The position numbers were made by a program, and so were the translations under genes. Positions 32,226 through 41,459 of a DNA stretch of 64,000 nucleotides are shown here, piece after piece; the stretch's first letter is position 1, and each line of letters begins with the position of its first letter. Where the stretch lies: the NCBI RefSeq assembly GCF_026341825.1, contig NZ_JAPENY010000002.1:2141001-2205000 (forward strand), read 5' to 3'. The notes under the pieces were generated by a model. The model was given only the letters and a program-made list of their open reading frames with translations, did not search any database and had not been told where the DNA came from. This DNA is from Streptomyces sp. NBC_00620. Its GTDB lineage: Bacteria; Actinomycetota; Actinomycetes; Streptomycetales; Streptomycetaceae.

Positions 32226-32579
32226 CTACTCGGCGGACGAGTCCTGGAGGAGCCCGATGAGGTTCCCGTCGGCGTCCTTCACCGAGGCGATCAGCCGGCC
32301 GCCGCCCACGTCCTGGACGTCCTGGAGCGACTCGGCCCCGGCTTCGAGCAGGCCCGCCAGAGTTCCCTTGATGTCGGCGACGTGCCAGTAGGGAACGGGC
32401 CCTGTCATGCCCTTGGCGTGGCCGTTCGGGTCCAGGCCGACGTCCTGCCCGGCGTCCTTGAAACCGACGTAGTACGCCTCGTCCACGTACGGGTCCACCT
32501 GCAGCAGTGCGCTGAACAGGGCCTTTGCCTTGGCGATGTCCTTGACGGGGTAGATGATGGTCTTGAGGCCTGCGGTCAT
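32226..32579 (-). CDS. VOC/glyoxalase-fold protein
   Basis: A 117-residue single-subunit VOC protein with GAGGAG 5 bases before ATG 32579. Segments match the beta-alpha-beta-beta-beta repeat: LKTIIYPVKDIAKAKALFSA, YYVGFKDAGQDVGLDP and GRLIASVKDADGNLIGLLQD. The metal ligands of true glyoxalase I are not clear, so a binding or dioxygenase-like role remains open. Confidence 0.85.
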   Translation of the reverse strand: MTAGLKTIIYPVKDIAKAKALFSALLQVDPYVDEAYYVGFKDAGQDVGLDPNGHAKGMTGPVPYWHVADIKGTLAGLLEAGAESLQDVQDVGGGRLIASVKDADGNLIGLLQDSSAE

Positions 32580-33095
32580 GACGACTCCTCGTGTCTGTCG
32601 CGTTGTCTGTCCCACCGACGCGGATTCCGTCGGTGGTTTCACGCTAAGGCGGGGGAGTGCCGGGTGGCTTCTCGAATCCTGACCGGTGCGGGCGCGCCTC
32701 GCGTGGGCGGAGCCGTTGGAGAGGCGCGCACTGGGTGAAGTCCTCGTGGTCGCAGCGGGCGCACTGGATCAGGGCGCGGGAAGCCTGCGCGGCGGCGACG
32801 CGGGAGCGGAGGGCTTCGGCCTCGCCGCGGAGGATGACCGCGACGCGGGTGACGTCAGACAGGCCCTAGCGGCGCCGGCCCGCGGAATCGCGTACGGGAG
32901 CCAAGAAGCCCCACCGTCTCCCGGTGCCGCGCCACATGCGTCGCCAGGCCGGAGTGGTTCGCGAGGGCGCGCACGGCGCCGGTGCACTGACGCGTGAGCG
33001 CGCGGACGCCTGGGGCGCGGAGCAGCGCAGCCGCGCCGCGACCGACCGCCTGTCTCCTGGCCCTGCCGGTGTTCGCGGCGCGGTCACCGCACCCC
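32580..33095. other. Gene-poor stretch between the VOC gene and the LacI gene
   Basis: Apart from the MerR-like fragment at 32644-32865, this 516-bp stretch shows no gene with both a start and a ribosome binding site. A frame on the minus strand around 32866-33060 reads GVRALTRQC, AVRALANHSGLATHVARH without an assignable start; it may be further eroded coding sequence. Confidence 0.4.
32644..32865 (-). pseudogene. Probable fragment: C-terminal part of a MerR-family regulator
   Basis: An open segment of 73 codons bounded upstream by an in-frame TAG and lacking any start codon. It reads GLSDVTRVAVILRGEAEALR, SRVAAAQASRALIQC, then CDHEDFTQCAPLQRL. This matches the coiled-coil linker and the C-x-HEDFTQC-type tail of Streptomyces MerR regulators. 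The DNA-binding N-terminus is not found in the neighbouring frames, so it appears to be a decayed gene. Confidence 0.4.
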
Positions 33096-34121
33096 TCAGG
33101 TCGACTCCCGCCGTACCAACTCCGTGGGCAGGATCACCGCCGCAGGGTCCTCGCCCCCGATCTGGGCGAGCAGCACCCGTACCATCTCGGCGCTGATGCG
33201 GTCCCAGGGCTGGCGGATGGTGGTGAGGGCGGGAGTGGACGCGGTGGCCGCGGGGGAGTCGTCGAAGCCGCCGACCGACACGTCCTCGGGTACCCGGCGG
33301 CCGGCCTTGCGCAGCGCGGCGAGCACGCCCTGGGCCATCAGGTCGGAGGCGACGAACACGGCGTCCATGTCCGGTACTCGGGTGAGGAGTTGCTCGGCGC
33401 CCGCCTCGCCGCTGGCGCGGCTGTAGTCGCCGGAGACGACGAGACGGTCGTCGGCCTCGATGCCCGCCTCGGCGAGCACCTCCCGGTAGCCCGCGAGACG
33501 CTCGACACCGCCGGGGGTGTCGAGCGGGCCCGTGACCACGCCGATCCGGCGACGGCCGAGGGACCGCAGGTGTTTGACCATGTCACGGGCGCCGTCCCGG
33601 TCGTCCGCGGCGACGTAACTGACCTTGGACCCCATGCCGATGGGCTTGCCGCAGGCGACCAGCGGCACGCCCGCCTCGCGCAGCTGCTCGGCCACCGGGT
33701 CGCCGGAGTGGCTGGAGACCAGCAGCACCCCGTCGACATGGCCCGCGGTGATGTACCGAGTTATGCGCCGCCGTTCGTCCTGCGTGCCCGCGAGCATCAG
33801 CAGGAGGGGAACGTCGTGCGCGGCCAGCGCCTGCGTGCAACCACGTAGCAGGACGTTGAAGTTGGGGTCCTCGAAGAACCGCTCCTGAGGTTCGGTCAGC
33901 AGGAAGCCGATCGAGTCGGAACGCCCGGTGATCAGCGAGCGGGCGTGCCGGTTCACGACGTAACCCGTCCTGCGGATGGCGGCGTTGACCGCCTCCTGCG
34001 CCGCGGGGCTGACGTAGTGCCCGCCGTTGAGCACGCGCGACACCGTGCCCCTCGATACACCCGCCTCGCGCGCGACGTCATGAATCGTGGGCGGTCTGCG
34101 CCGGCCCCCCGCGTTGGTCAT
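33096..34121 (-). CDS. LacI family repressor of the galactan locus
   Basis: A 341-residue protein starting at ATG 34121, 2 bases after the permease stop (TGACCATG). It has the N-terminal LacI helix-turn-helix (TIHDVAREAGVSRGTVSRVL) with the minor-groove hinge helix and a periplasmic-binding-like sugar domain (GFLLTEPQERFF, VDGVLLVSSHSGDP, VGGFDDSPAA). It is the last gene of the sugar ABC operon and probably represses it and the divergent GH42 gene by binding the palindrome at 37327-37342. Confidence 0.9.
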   Translation of the reverse strand: MTNAGGRRRPPTIHDVAREAGVSRGTVSRVLNGGHYVSPAAQEAVNAAIRRTGYVVNRHARSLITGRSDSIGFLLTEPQERFFEDPNFNVLLRGCTQALAAHDVPLLLMLAGTQDERRRITRYITAGHVDGVLLVSSHSGDPVAEQLREAGVPLVACGKPIGMGSKVSYVAADDRDGARDMVKHLRSLGRRRIGVVTGPLDTPGGVERLAGYREVLAEAGIEADDRLVVSGDYSRASGEAGAEQLLTRVPDMDAVFVASDLMAQGVLAALRKAGRRVPEDVSVGGFDDSPAATASTPALTTIRQPWDRISAEMVRVLLAQIGGEDPAAVILPTELVRREST

Positions 34122-34123
34122 GG

Positions 34124-35029
34124 TCACGACTTTACGGCTCCCGACAGCAGATCGAGACTCCAGAAACGCTGGATGACCAGGAACAGCGCGACCAGCGGGA
34201 TGATCGCGAGCAGCGCACCGGTGATCACCAGCGTGTACAACGCCGGGGTGTTTGAGCCCTGTTCGAGAAGCGTGAACAGGCCGAGCGTGATCGGGAACTT
34301 CTCGTCGTCGCTGAGCATGATGTACGGCAGCAGGAAGTTGTTCCACACCGCCACGAACTGGAACAGGAACACCGTCACCAGACCCGGCACCATCATCGGC
34401 AGCGCGATCCGCGTGAAGATCCGCCACTCGCTCGCGCCGTCCATCCGCCCGGCCTCGACCACGTCACCGGGCACGGCCGCGGCGGCGTAGATCCGGGCGA
34501 GATACACGCCGTACGGGGAGAGGACGAGCGGCAGGAGCACGGACGCGTACGAGTCCGTCAGGTCCGCCTTCGCCAGCAGCAGGTACTGCGGGATGGCCAG
34601 GATTACCGGCGGCATCAGCACACCGGCCATCAGGATGCTGAACACCGTCTCGCGGCCACGGAAGCGGTACATCGCGAGCGCGTAGCCGCTGACCGCCGAG
34701 ACGGCCGTCGACAGGAGGGCGCCGAGACCGGCGTACAGGGCGGAGTTGCCCATCCACTTCCAGTAGATGCCGTCGCGGTAGGCGTTGAGATCCTTGACGT
34801 TCTCGGTGAAACCGGAGCCCGGAAGGAAGGTGAAGGTGGAGAACAGCTCGCTGCCCGACTTGGTGGCCGCGATCACCACCCAGGCGACCGGCAGCAGACA
34901 GTAGAGGGCGCCGAGCAGCAGCGTCAGCGTCGGGACGAGGGCGATCCGGCGGCGCAGCGGCGGCCCCTGGGCGGTCCCGGGGGTGGTACCCGCGGCCGGT
35001 GCGGCCTTACGCAGGGCAAGAGAACTCAT
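34124..35029 (-). CDS. Carbohydrate ABC transporter permease (MalG/GanQ type)
   Basis: A 301-residue membrane protein with six helices and the MalG-type EAA loop (EAGRMDGASEWRIFTRIALPMMVPG). ATG 35029 overlaps the partner permease stop (ATGA). It pairs with the permease at 35026-35949 to form the oligosaccharide channel. Confidence 0.92.
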   Translation of the reverse strand: MSSLALRKAAPAAGTTPGTAQGPPLRRRIALVPTLTLLLGALYCLLPVAWVVIAATKSGSELFSTFTFLPGSGFTENVKDLNAYRDGIYWKWMGNSALYAGLGALLSTAVSAVSGYALAMYRFRGRETVFSILMAGVLMPPVILAIPQYLLLAKADLTDSYASVLLPLVLSPYGVYLARIYAAAAVPGDVVEAGRMDGASEWRIFTRIALPMMVPGLVTVFLFQFVAVWNNFLLPYIMLSDDEKFPITLGLFTLLEQGSNTPALYTLVITGALLAIIPLVALFLVIQRFWSLDLLSGAVKS

Positions 35030-35949
35030 CGTGCTTCCTCCTGCTTGTTACGGGAGTTCGCGGCACGCAGGAAGCCGAAGGACAGGACGAGGGTGACGAC
35101 GGCGATGAGTGCGGCCTGCGCGGCGGCGGAGTAGATGTCGCCGTTCTTGAAGGCGTCCTGGTACACCTTCATCAGCGGACTCCAGGTCGTGGAGACGGAG
35201 TTGGTGAGCGGTTTGAGGGTGGTCGGCTCGCTGAACACCTGGAGCGTCGCGATGATCGAGAAGAAGAAGGTGAGCACCAGCGAGGGCGCCACCATCGGGA
35301 TCTTGATCCGCAGCGCGATCTGCAGCGGTGTGGCGCCGTCCAGCTTCGCCGCCTCGTACACCTCGGCCGGAATGGCCTGCAGCGAGGTGTAGATGACGAT
35401 CATGTTGAAGCCGGTGCCGCCCCAGACCGCGATGTTGGACAGTGCGATGTAGAGCGGACCGCCGTCCAGCAGGTCAGGCTGCGGCATCCCCAGCTTGTCG
35501 AGGATGAAGTAGAAGGGGCTGACGTCCGGGAGGTACAGGAAGCCCCAGAGCATCGCGGCGACGACGCCCGGAATGGCGTACGGCAGGAAGATCGCGAGCC
35601 GCGTGAAGGGGGCGAGGCGCACCTTGTCCGTGTCGAGCATCAGGGCGAAGAGCAGCGCGAGGCCGAGCATCACCGGGATCACGATGGCGCCGTAGCCCGC
35701 CACGCGCAGCGCCCCGTCGAGCAGTTCGGAGTCGGTGAGCGCGTCGGTGTAGTTCTCCAGGCCCGCCCAGACTTCCTTGCGGGCACCGGCGCCGAGCCCG
35801 AGGCCCGAGACCTGGACCTTGTGCAGGCTCAGCCAGAGCGCGTACCCGATGGGCAGCGCGAAGAAGAGGGCGAAGAGGACCGTCGCGGGGATGAGGAAAG
35901 CGTACGGGGCCCCCTTGACCCCGTACGACTTCCGGCGTGCCTTGGTCAC
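35026..35949 (-). CDS. Carbohydrate ABC transporter permease (MalF/GanP type)
   Basis: A 307-residue permease with six predicted helices and EAA loop (EAAKLDGATPLQIALRIKIPMVAPS). GTG 35949 overlaps the binding-protein stop (GTGA). No ATPase gene is present in the locus, which is normal for Streptomyces CUT1 importers that share MsiK encoded elsewhere. Confidence 0.92.
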   Translation of the reverse strand: MTKARRKSYGVKGAPYAFLIPATVLFALFFALPIGYALWLSLHKVQVSGLGLGAGARKEVWAGLENYTDALTDSELLDGALRVAGYGAIVIPVMLGLALLFALMLDTDKVRLAPFTRLAIFLPYAIPGVVAAMLWGFLYLPDVSPFYFILDKLGMPQPDLLDGGPLYIALSNIAVWGGTGFNMIVIYTSLQAIPAEVYEAAKLDGATPLQIALRIKIPMVAPSLVLTFFFSIIATLQVFSEPTTLKPLTNSVSTTWSPLMKVYQDAFKNGDIYSAAAQAALIAVVTLVLSFGFLRAANSRNKQEEAR

Positions 35950-37271
35950 TCCGCGACCCCGAAGCCCTGCTTCTTGAGGTCGGCGACGGTGTCGTCCTGC
36001 ATGGTCTTCAGGGCGGCACCGAAGTCCGACTTGTTCTTGGCCGCGGCGCCGAAGGCGTCGTTGAAGGTCGTGTAGGCGACGTTCACGTTCGGGCCCCAGG
36101 CGGACGGCGCGGTGGTCTTCGCGATCTCGGAGGCCTTGGTGTAGAAGTCGGCCTGGTTCGAGAAGAAGGCCGGCGGCGTGGCGAACGCGCCACCGGTCTG
36201 TGCGCTCGTGGCGGCCGGGTAGATGCCACCCTCCTTCGCCATCGCGGCCACCGCCGTCGGGTCCGTGTTCAGCCAGGCGGCGAACTTCGCGGCGGCCGAC
36301 TTGTTCTTGGAGTCAGTGGTGACCGCGGTGGACGAGCCACCCCAGCTGCCGGTGACGTTGTCGGAGGCCGACCACTGCGGCAGCGGGGCCATCGCCCACT
36401 TGCCCGCGGTGTCGGGGGCCGCGGTGGTGAGGGTGCCGGGCGCCCAGACCGCGCTGACCCAGGCGATCTGCTTGCCGGTGTTCAGCGCCTTGTTCCAGGA
36501 CGGCGTGTACATCGGCTGGTTGTCGATCGCGCCCTCCTTGACGAGGCCGCCCCAGAAGTCGGCGACCTTCTGCGTCGCCGCGTCGTCGATGCCGACCTTC
36601 CACTTCTCGCCCTCGGTCGTCCACCACTTGGCGCCCGCCTGCTGCGCCAGCCCCGCGAAGAGGCCGGAGTCGTTGGCGGAGAACGTGGTCAGGTCCGTGT
36701 CGGGGGACTTCTTCTTGAGCGCGCGGGCGGTCTCCGCGAACTCCTCCCACGTCGTCGGGACCGTCAGGCCGTACTGCTTGAAGAGGTCCTCGCGGTAGTA
36801 GAACATCATCGGCCCGATGTCCTGCGGGATCGCGTACACCGCGTCCGTGCCCAGCGTCGTCTGCTGCCAGACGCCCTCGGCGAACTTGTCCTTCGCGCCG
36901 TTCACATCGCCCGATATGTCGGCAAGCGCGTCATTGCTGACCAGCGTCGGAAGCGCCTGGTACTCGGCCTGGACCAGGTCCGGGGCCTTGTTCGCCTTGT
37001 GCGCGGTGAGGATCTTGGTGACCAGCGTGTCGCCGGACGCCTGCTTCTTCACCGTGACGGTGATCTGCTGCTCTTTCCCCGGCCCCTTGTTCCACAGGTC
37101 CACGACCTTGTCCATGCCCGGGGCCCAGGTCCAGTACGTCAGAGACGCGGGACCGGACTGGGCTTCGCTCTTGTCGTCGTCGTCGGACGAGCCGCAGGCG
37201 GCGAGCGAGGTGGCACCGAGCGCGACGGCGATGGTGGTGGCCACGAGGCGGCTGTGCTTCGTGATGGGCAT
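35946..37271 (-). CDS. Sugar ABC transporter substrate-binding lipoprotein (GanS-like)
   Basis: A 441-residue lipoprotein with lipobox LAAC (Cys26) followed by an Asp-rich linker. It is a CUT1-type binding protein (LTYWTWAPGMDKVVDLWNKG, KAPDLVQAEYQALPTL, DIGPMMFYYREDLFKQYGL, PTTWEEFAETARALKKK). ATG 37271 with AGGGGAG 8 bases upstream. First gene of a four-gene operon with two permeases and LacI; the neighbouring GH53 and GH42 genes indicate that it binds galacto-oligosaccharides released from galactan. Confidence 0.92.
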   Translation of the reverse strand: MPITKHSRLVATTIAVALGATSLAACGSSDDDDKSEAQSGPASLTYWTWAPGMDKVVDLWNKGPGKEQQITVTVKKQASGDTLVTKILTAHKANKAPDLVQAEYQALPTLVSNDALADISGDVNGAKDKFAEGVWQQTTLGTDAVYAIPQDIGPMMFYYREDLFKQYGLTVPTTWEEFAETARALKKKSPDTDLTTFSANDSGLFAGLAQQAGAKWWTTEGEKWKVGIDDAATQKVADFWGGLVKEGAIDNQPMYTPSWNKALNTGKQIAWVSAVWAPGTLTTAAPDTAGKWAMAPLPQWSASDNVTGSWGGSSTAVTTDSKNKSAAAKFAAWLNTDPTAVAAMAKEGGIYPAATSAQTGGAFATPPAFFSNQADFYTKASEIAKTTAPSAWGPNVNVAYTTFNDAFGAAAKNKSDFGAALKTMQDDTVADLKKQGFGVAE

Positions 37272-37326
37272 GGATAGTTCTCCCCTGACCTGGGTCTCCG
37301 CCTGCTGCGGACGACCTGCCATGCTT

Positions 37327-37342
37327 CTGTGAGCGTTCACAG
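37327..37342. promoter_or_regulatory. LacI-family operator between the ABC operon and the GH42 gene
   Basis: CTGTGAGCGTTCACAG, a 16-bp palindrome with only the central base pair mismatched, lies 55 bases upstream of the binding-protein start in the divergent promoter region. It has the CG-centred form typical of LacI/GalR operators (TGTGAACGTTCACA-like). The LacI gene at 33096-34121 is the likely partner. Confidence 0.8.
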
Positions 37343-37456
37343 TAGAGAAACATCCCGGACACTTGTCAATGGTTGTTGCTGTGCGGTTATGTTGGGCTCT
37401 CGCCGATGGCGATGTGTGTGCACGTTCCCAAATGATCGATTAAACGGGAGAGATCC

Positions 37457-39478
37457 ATGCCGGAGACCACCCCCAGGGGCCTCACCAGGCTCGCCTTCGG
37501 TGGGGACTACAACCCTGAGCAGTGGCCGGAACACGTCTGGCAGGAAGACGTCCGGCTGATGCGCGAGGCGGGCGTCACGATGGTGAGCGTCGGGATCTTC
37601 TCCTGGGCGCTCCTCGAACCGACGCCGGGCACCTACGAATTCGGCTGGCTGGACCGCCTGCTCGACCTGCTGCACGAGAACGGCATACGCGCCGACCTCG
37701 GTACGCCGACCGTGGCGCCGCCCGCCTGGTTCTACCGCGAGCACCCTGACGCGCTGCCGGTCACCGCAGACGGCACCCGCTACGAGTTCGGCTCACGAGG
37801 CGCCATCTGCCACAGCAACACCCACTACCGCGCGGCCGCCGCGAACATCGCCACCCAGCTCGCCACCCGGTACGCCAGCCACCCCGCGCTCGCCATGTGG
37901 CACGTCCACAACGAGTACGGCGTGCCCGTCTCGGCCTGCTACTGCGAGAGCTGCGCCGCGCACTTCCGCCGCTGGTTGACGACGACGTACGAGAGCGTCG
38001 ACGCGCTCAACGAGGCCTGGGGCACCGCCTTCTGGGGCCAGCGCTACGCCGACTTCGGCCAGGTCAACCCGCCGCGGGTGACCCCGACCGTCGGCAACCC
38101 GGCCCAGGCGCTCGACTACAAGCGGTTCGCCGACGCCACCCTGCGCGAGAACTTCGTCGCCGAGCGGGACATCCTGCACCGCCTCTCACCCGGCATCCCG
38201 GTCACCACCAACTTCATGACCGCCCTCAGCCAGTGCGACTCCATCGACTACTGGGCCTGGGGCCGCGAGGTCGACCTCGTCACCAACGACCACTACCTGA
38301 TCACCGACGGCCGCCGCACCCACGTCAACCTCGCGATGGCCGCCGACCTCACCCGCTCGGTCGGCGCCGGCGCCCCCTGGCTGCTGCTCGAACACTCCAC
38401 GTCCGGCGTCAACTGGCAGCCGCGCAACCCCGCGAAGGCCCCGGGCCAGATGGCCCGGAACTCCCTCGCGCACGTCGCCCGTGGCTCCGACGGCGCCATG
38501 TTCTTCCAGTGGCGGCAGTCCCGGCGCGGCGCCGAGAAGTTCCACTCCTCGATGCTGCCGCACGCCGGAACGGACTCACGGGTGTGGCGCGAGGTCGTCG
38601 AACTCGGCGCGTCCGTCGACTCGTTGGCCCCGCTCAAGGGGACCCGCACCGTCGCCGACGTCGCCGTGCTCTGGGACTGGCAGTCCTGGTGGGCGCAGAA
38701 CCTCCAGTGGCGGCCCAGCGAGGACCACGACCCGCGCGAGCGCGCAGACGCGTTCTACGAGGCGCTCTACGACCGTCACCTCACGGTCGACTTCGCCCAC
38801 CCCGAAGCCGACTTGTCGGCGTATCCCCTTGTCGTCGTACCCGCGCTGTATCTGATGACGGAGGCCGCCGGGAGCAACCTCAGGGAGTACGTCGAGAACG
38901 GCGGCACCCTCGTCGTCTCGTACTTCTCCGGCATCGTCGACGAGCACGACGCCGTGCACGAGGGCCCCTACCCGGGCGCCCTGCGTGACGTACTCGGCCT
39001 GACCGTCGAGGAGTTCTCGCCGCTCCTCCAGGGCGACCACGTCCGGATCACCGGCCCCGACGGCTCCGAACTCACCGGCGATGTATGGACCGAGTTCGTC
39101 GTCCCGCGCGGCGCCGAGACCGTGTGGACGTACGCCGACGGACTCACCGCCGGCCGGCCGGCCGTCACCCGGCACGGCCTCGGCGAGGGCTCGGCCTGGT
39201 ACGTTTCCACCCGCCTCGGCGCCCAGGGCCTGGACGCCCTGATCGGCTGGGCGGCCGACGACGCGCGGATCGCGCCGCGCGCCGACCTGCCCCGCGACGT
39301 CGAAGTGGTGCGCCGCACCGGCGAGTCCGGCACCTATGTGTTCGCCATCAACCACACCGCCTCCGACGCCAAGGTGCCGCTGGAGGCACACGGCACCGAA
39401 CTCCTCACGGGCGAACGTGCTGCGGGCCGACTCGGAGTACCGGCGGGCGCGGTCCGGGTCGTACGGCTCGACGGCTGA
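37457..39478 (+). CDS. Beta-galactosidase, GH42 (GanA-like)
   Basis: A 673-residue cytoplasmic enzyme with all three GH42 parts: TIM-barrel (about 1-385), trimerisation domain (about 395-600) and C-terminal beta domain. Acid/base Glu153 in VHNEYG and nucleophile Glu312 in LLEHSTS. A Cys cluster (CYCESC) of the zinc-binding loop is present. ATG 37457 with GGGAGAG upstream. It hydrolyses beta-1,4-galacto-oligosaccharides imported by the divergent ABC system; Bacillus ganA is the functional counterpart. Confidence 0.93.
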   Translation: MPETTPRGLTRLAFGGDYNPEQWPEHVWQEDVRLMREAGVTMVSVGIFSWALLEPTPGTYEFGWLDRLLDLLHENGIRADLGTPTVAPPAWFYREHPDALPVTADGTRYEFGSRGAICHSNTHYRAAAANIATQLATRYASHPALAMWHVHNEYGVPVSACYCESCAAHFRRWLTTTYESVDALNEAWGTAFWGQRYADFGQVNPPRVTPTVGNPAQALDYKRFADATLRENFVAERDILHRLSPGIPVTTNFMTALSQCDSIDYWAWGREVDLVTNDHYLITDGRRTHVNLAMAADLTRSVGAGAPWLLLEHSTSGVNWQPRNPAKAPGQMARNSLAHVARGSDGAMFFQWRQSRRGAEKFHSSMLPHAGTDSRVWREVVELGASVDSLAPLKGTRTVADVAVLWDWQSWWAQNLQWRPSEDHDPRERADAFYEALYDRHLTVDFAHPEADLSAYPLVVVPALYLMTEAAGSNLREYVENGGTLVVSYFSGIVDEHDAVHEGPYPGALRDVLGLTVEEFSPLLQGDHVRITGPDGSELTGDVWTEFVVPRGAETVWTYADGLTAGRPAVTRHGLGEGSAWYVSTRLGAQGLDALIGWAADDARIAPRADLPRDVEVVRRTGESGTYVFAINHTASDAKVPLEAHGTELLTGERAAGRLGVPAGAVRVVRLDG

Positions 39479-39491
39479 GCCGGTTTGTTGC

Positions 39492-39679
39492 CTTCGCCCC
39501 CGCCGCCCCTACCCGTCCCATCCTTTCGGGGGCCAGCCCCCGACCCCCCGCTCCTCAAACGCCGGAGGGGCTGAAATACCCAGCCTGTCCGGCGTTTGAG
39601 GACGAGGCCGTTCAGGCCGAACGGGGGTTTGGGGGCGGAGCCCCCAAAGACGGGACGGGTAGGGGCGGCGGGGGCGAAG
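39492..39679. repeat. Large palindromic intergenic element of a Streptomyces-wide type
   Basis: Between the GH42 and GH53 genes, 28-bp perfect inverted arms at 39492-39519 and 39652-39679 enclose two further hairpins: CTCAAACGCCGGA (39554-39566) with its inverse (39588-39600), and a tttgggggc/gcccccaaa stem at 39629-39649. The CTCAAACGCCGGA hairpin is a repeated intergenic element familiar from many Streptomyces genomes. It could act as a terminator or mRNA stabiliser between the two genes. Confidence 0.85.
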
Positions 39680-39743
39680 AACCCCCTCCTCAAGCCCCAA
39701 CCCCGGGGCGCCCATCCCCATCACGTCGAAGGGACGACGGACG

Positions 39744-41315
39744 ATGATGTTCCATCCCAGACGCACACTCAGGGCCCTGCTGCTGCCGCTGGCCGCCGGG
39801 CTCGCCTTCACCGCGCTGCCCGCGCAGACCGCTCACGCGGCGAGCACTCTCACCAACGGCGGCTTCGAGTCGAACGGTGCCGCCACGGCGACGCCGACCG
39901 GCTGGTCGACGTACTCGGCGGCGGGGCAGAACGCCGCCTCGTACACCGAGTCCGGTGGCCACGGCGGGAGTTACCGCCTCACGCACTGGTCGGCCTCGGC
40001 CTACAAGGTGGAGACTTACCAGTACCTCTCCGGGCTGACCAACGGGAACTACACCCTCACCGCGTGGGTGCGTTCCGGCGGCGGCCAGAACTCGGCCTAC
40101 CTCGCCCTGAAGAACTGCGGGAGTTCGGAGCAGCGCACCGATCTGCCGGTCTCCGCGAGCGGCTGGATCCGGATCGTCACGTCGATCGCCGTGACGAACA
40201 ACCAGTGCACGATCAGCATCAACTCCGATGCGAACGCGGGCAATTGGATCAACGTCGACGACCTGACCTTCGCGTCCGGCTCGACAGCCCTCGCCATCAA
40301 GGGTTCTGACGTCTCGTCACTCGCCAAGAGCGAGGCCCTCGGCGGTGTCTACAAGACCAGCTCGGGCACGACCGGCGACGCGCTCGCCATCCTCAAGTCC
40401 GCGGGACAGAACTACGCCCGCCTCAAGGTGTGGGTGAACCCCGCCGACGGCTACAACAACAAGGCGCGCGTGCTGGCCATCGCCAAGCGCGTCAAGGCGC
40501 AGGGCATGAAACTCCTCGTCGACTTCCACTACTCGGACACCTGGGCCGACCCGGGCGCCCAGACCAAGCCGGCCGCCTGGTCCGGACACTCCTACAGCCA
40601 GCTCAAGACCGACGTCTACAACCACACGTACGACGTCCTCAACGCCCTGAAGGCGCAGGGCACGACGGCCGACATGGTGCAGGTCGGCAACGAGATCAAC
40701 GGGGGCATGCTCTGGTCCGAGGGCTCGACGAGCAACTGGGCGCAGCTCGCGGGGCTGCTCAACTCCGGCTACGACGCGGTCAAGGCGGTCAACTCCTCCA
40801 CCACCGTGGCGCTGCACCTCGCCAAGGGCGGTGACCTCGCGGGCACCCGCTGGTGGTTCGACAGCGCGGTCGCCAATGGCGTGAAGTTCGACGTCATCGG
40901 CCTGTCGTACTACGGCTACTGGCACGGAACGCTCGCCGACTTCCAGACCACGCTGGACGACGCGGCGGCCCGCTACGGCAAGCCGGTCTACCTCGCCGAG
41001 ACGGCCTACCCGTTCCGCCTGGACAGCGAGGACTCGACCGAGAACATCATCGACCTCACCAGCGAGCTGGTCTCGGGCTACGCGGCCTCGACGGCCGGGC
41101 AGACGAAGTGGATGAAGGACGTCGCGAGCATCGTGGAGGCCGTCCCGAACGGACGCGGCCTCGGCATCTTCTACTGGGAATCCACCTGGACCGCTGTCAC
41201 CGGCAACGGCTGGGACCCGACGGACTCCGCGTCCGGCAACGGCTGGGAGAACCAGGCCCTGTTCGGCTACGACGACAAGGCGCTGCCCGCCATGTCGTGG
41301 TTCAGCCACCGCTGA
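39744..41315 (+). CDS. Secreted arabinogalactan endo-beta-1,4-galactanase, GH53, with N-terminal CBM
   Basis: A 523-residue exported enzyme. Signal peptide (RRTLRALLLPLAAGLAF, cleaved after AHA), a beta-sandwich carbohydrate-binding-like module (about 35-175; NGGFESNG, WTGWSTYSA-like) and a GH53 barrel (about 180-523). Catalytic Glu317 (VGNEINGG) is the acid/base and Glu419 (LAETAYPF) the nucleophile. It cuts pectic galactan outside the cell; products are imported and cleaved by the GH42 enzyme. Separated from the GH42 gene by the palindromic element. Confidence 0.93.
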   Translation: MMFHPRRTLRALLLPLAAGLAFTALPAQTAHAASTLTNGGFESNGAATATPTGWSTYSAAGQNAASYTESGGHGGSYRLTHWSASAYKVETYQYLSGLTNGNYTLTAWVRSGGGQNSAYLALKNCGSSEQRTDLPVSASGWIRIVTSIAVTNNQCTISINSDANAGNWINVDDLTFASGSTALAIKGSDVSSLAKSEALGGVYKTSSGTTGDALAILKSAGQNYARLKVWVNPADGYNNKARVLAIAKRVKAQGMKLLVDFHYSDTWADPGAQTKPAAWSGHSYSQLKTDVYNHTYDVLNALKAQGTTADMVQVGNEINGGMLWSEGSTSNWAQLAGLLNSGYDAVKAVNSSTTVALHLAKGGDLAGTRWWFDSAVANGVKFDVIGLSYYGYWHGTLADFQTTLDDAAARYGKPVYLAETAYPFRLDSEDSTENIIDLTSELVSGYAASTAGQTKWMKDVASIVEAVPNGRGLGIFYWESTWTAVTGNGWDPTDSASGNGWENQALFGYDDKALPAMSWFSHR

Positions 41316-41321
41316 GCAGAT

Positions 41322-41353
41322 GAGGGCCCGGCCGCCGCGGCGGCCGGGCCCTC
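41322..41353. terminator. Perfect 16-bp hairpin after the galactanase gene
   Basis: GAGGGCCCGGCCGCCG (41322-41337) is followed directly by its inverse to 41353, 6 bases after the galactanase stop. Very stable stem; no U-tract. Confidence 0.8.
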
Positions 41354-41459
41354 GGCGTTCCCCCGGCCGTTCGGCCCCTGCGAGCGTCGCCGAAGCCCGT
41401 GCGTGTCGCCCCGGGCTGCGGCACAGTAGCGGGAGACCGCCTTGACGGAGGGGGACGAG

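Noticed and set aside
32866-33087. A 73-codon minus-strand gene upstream of the MerR fragment
   Set aside because: Arg/Pro/Ala-rich, no ribosome binding site and no family resemblance; considered non-coding or eroded.
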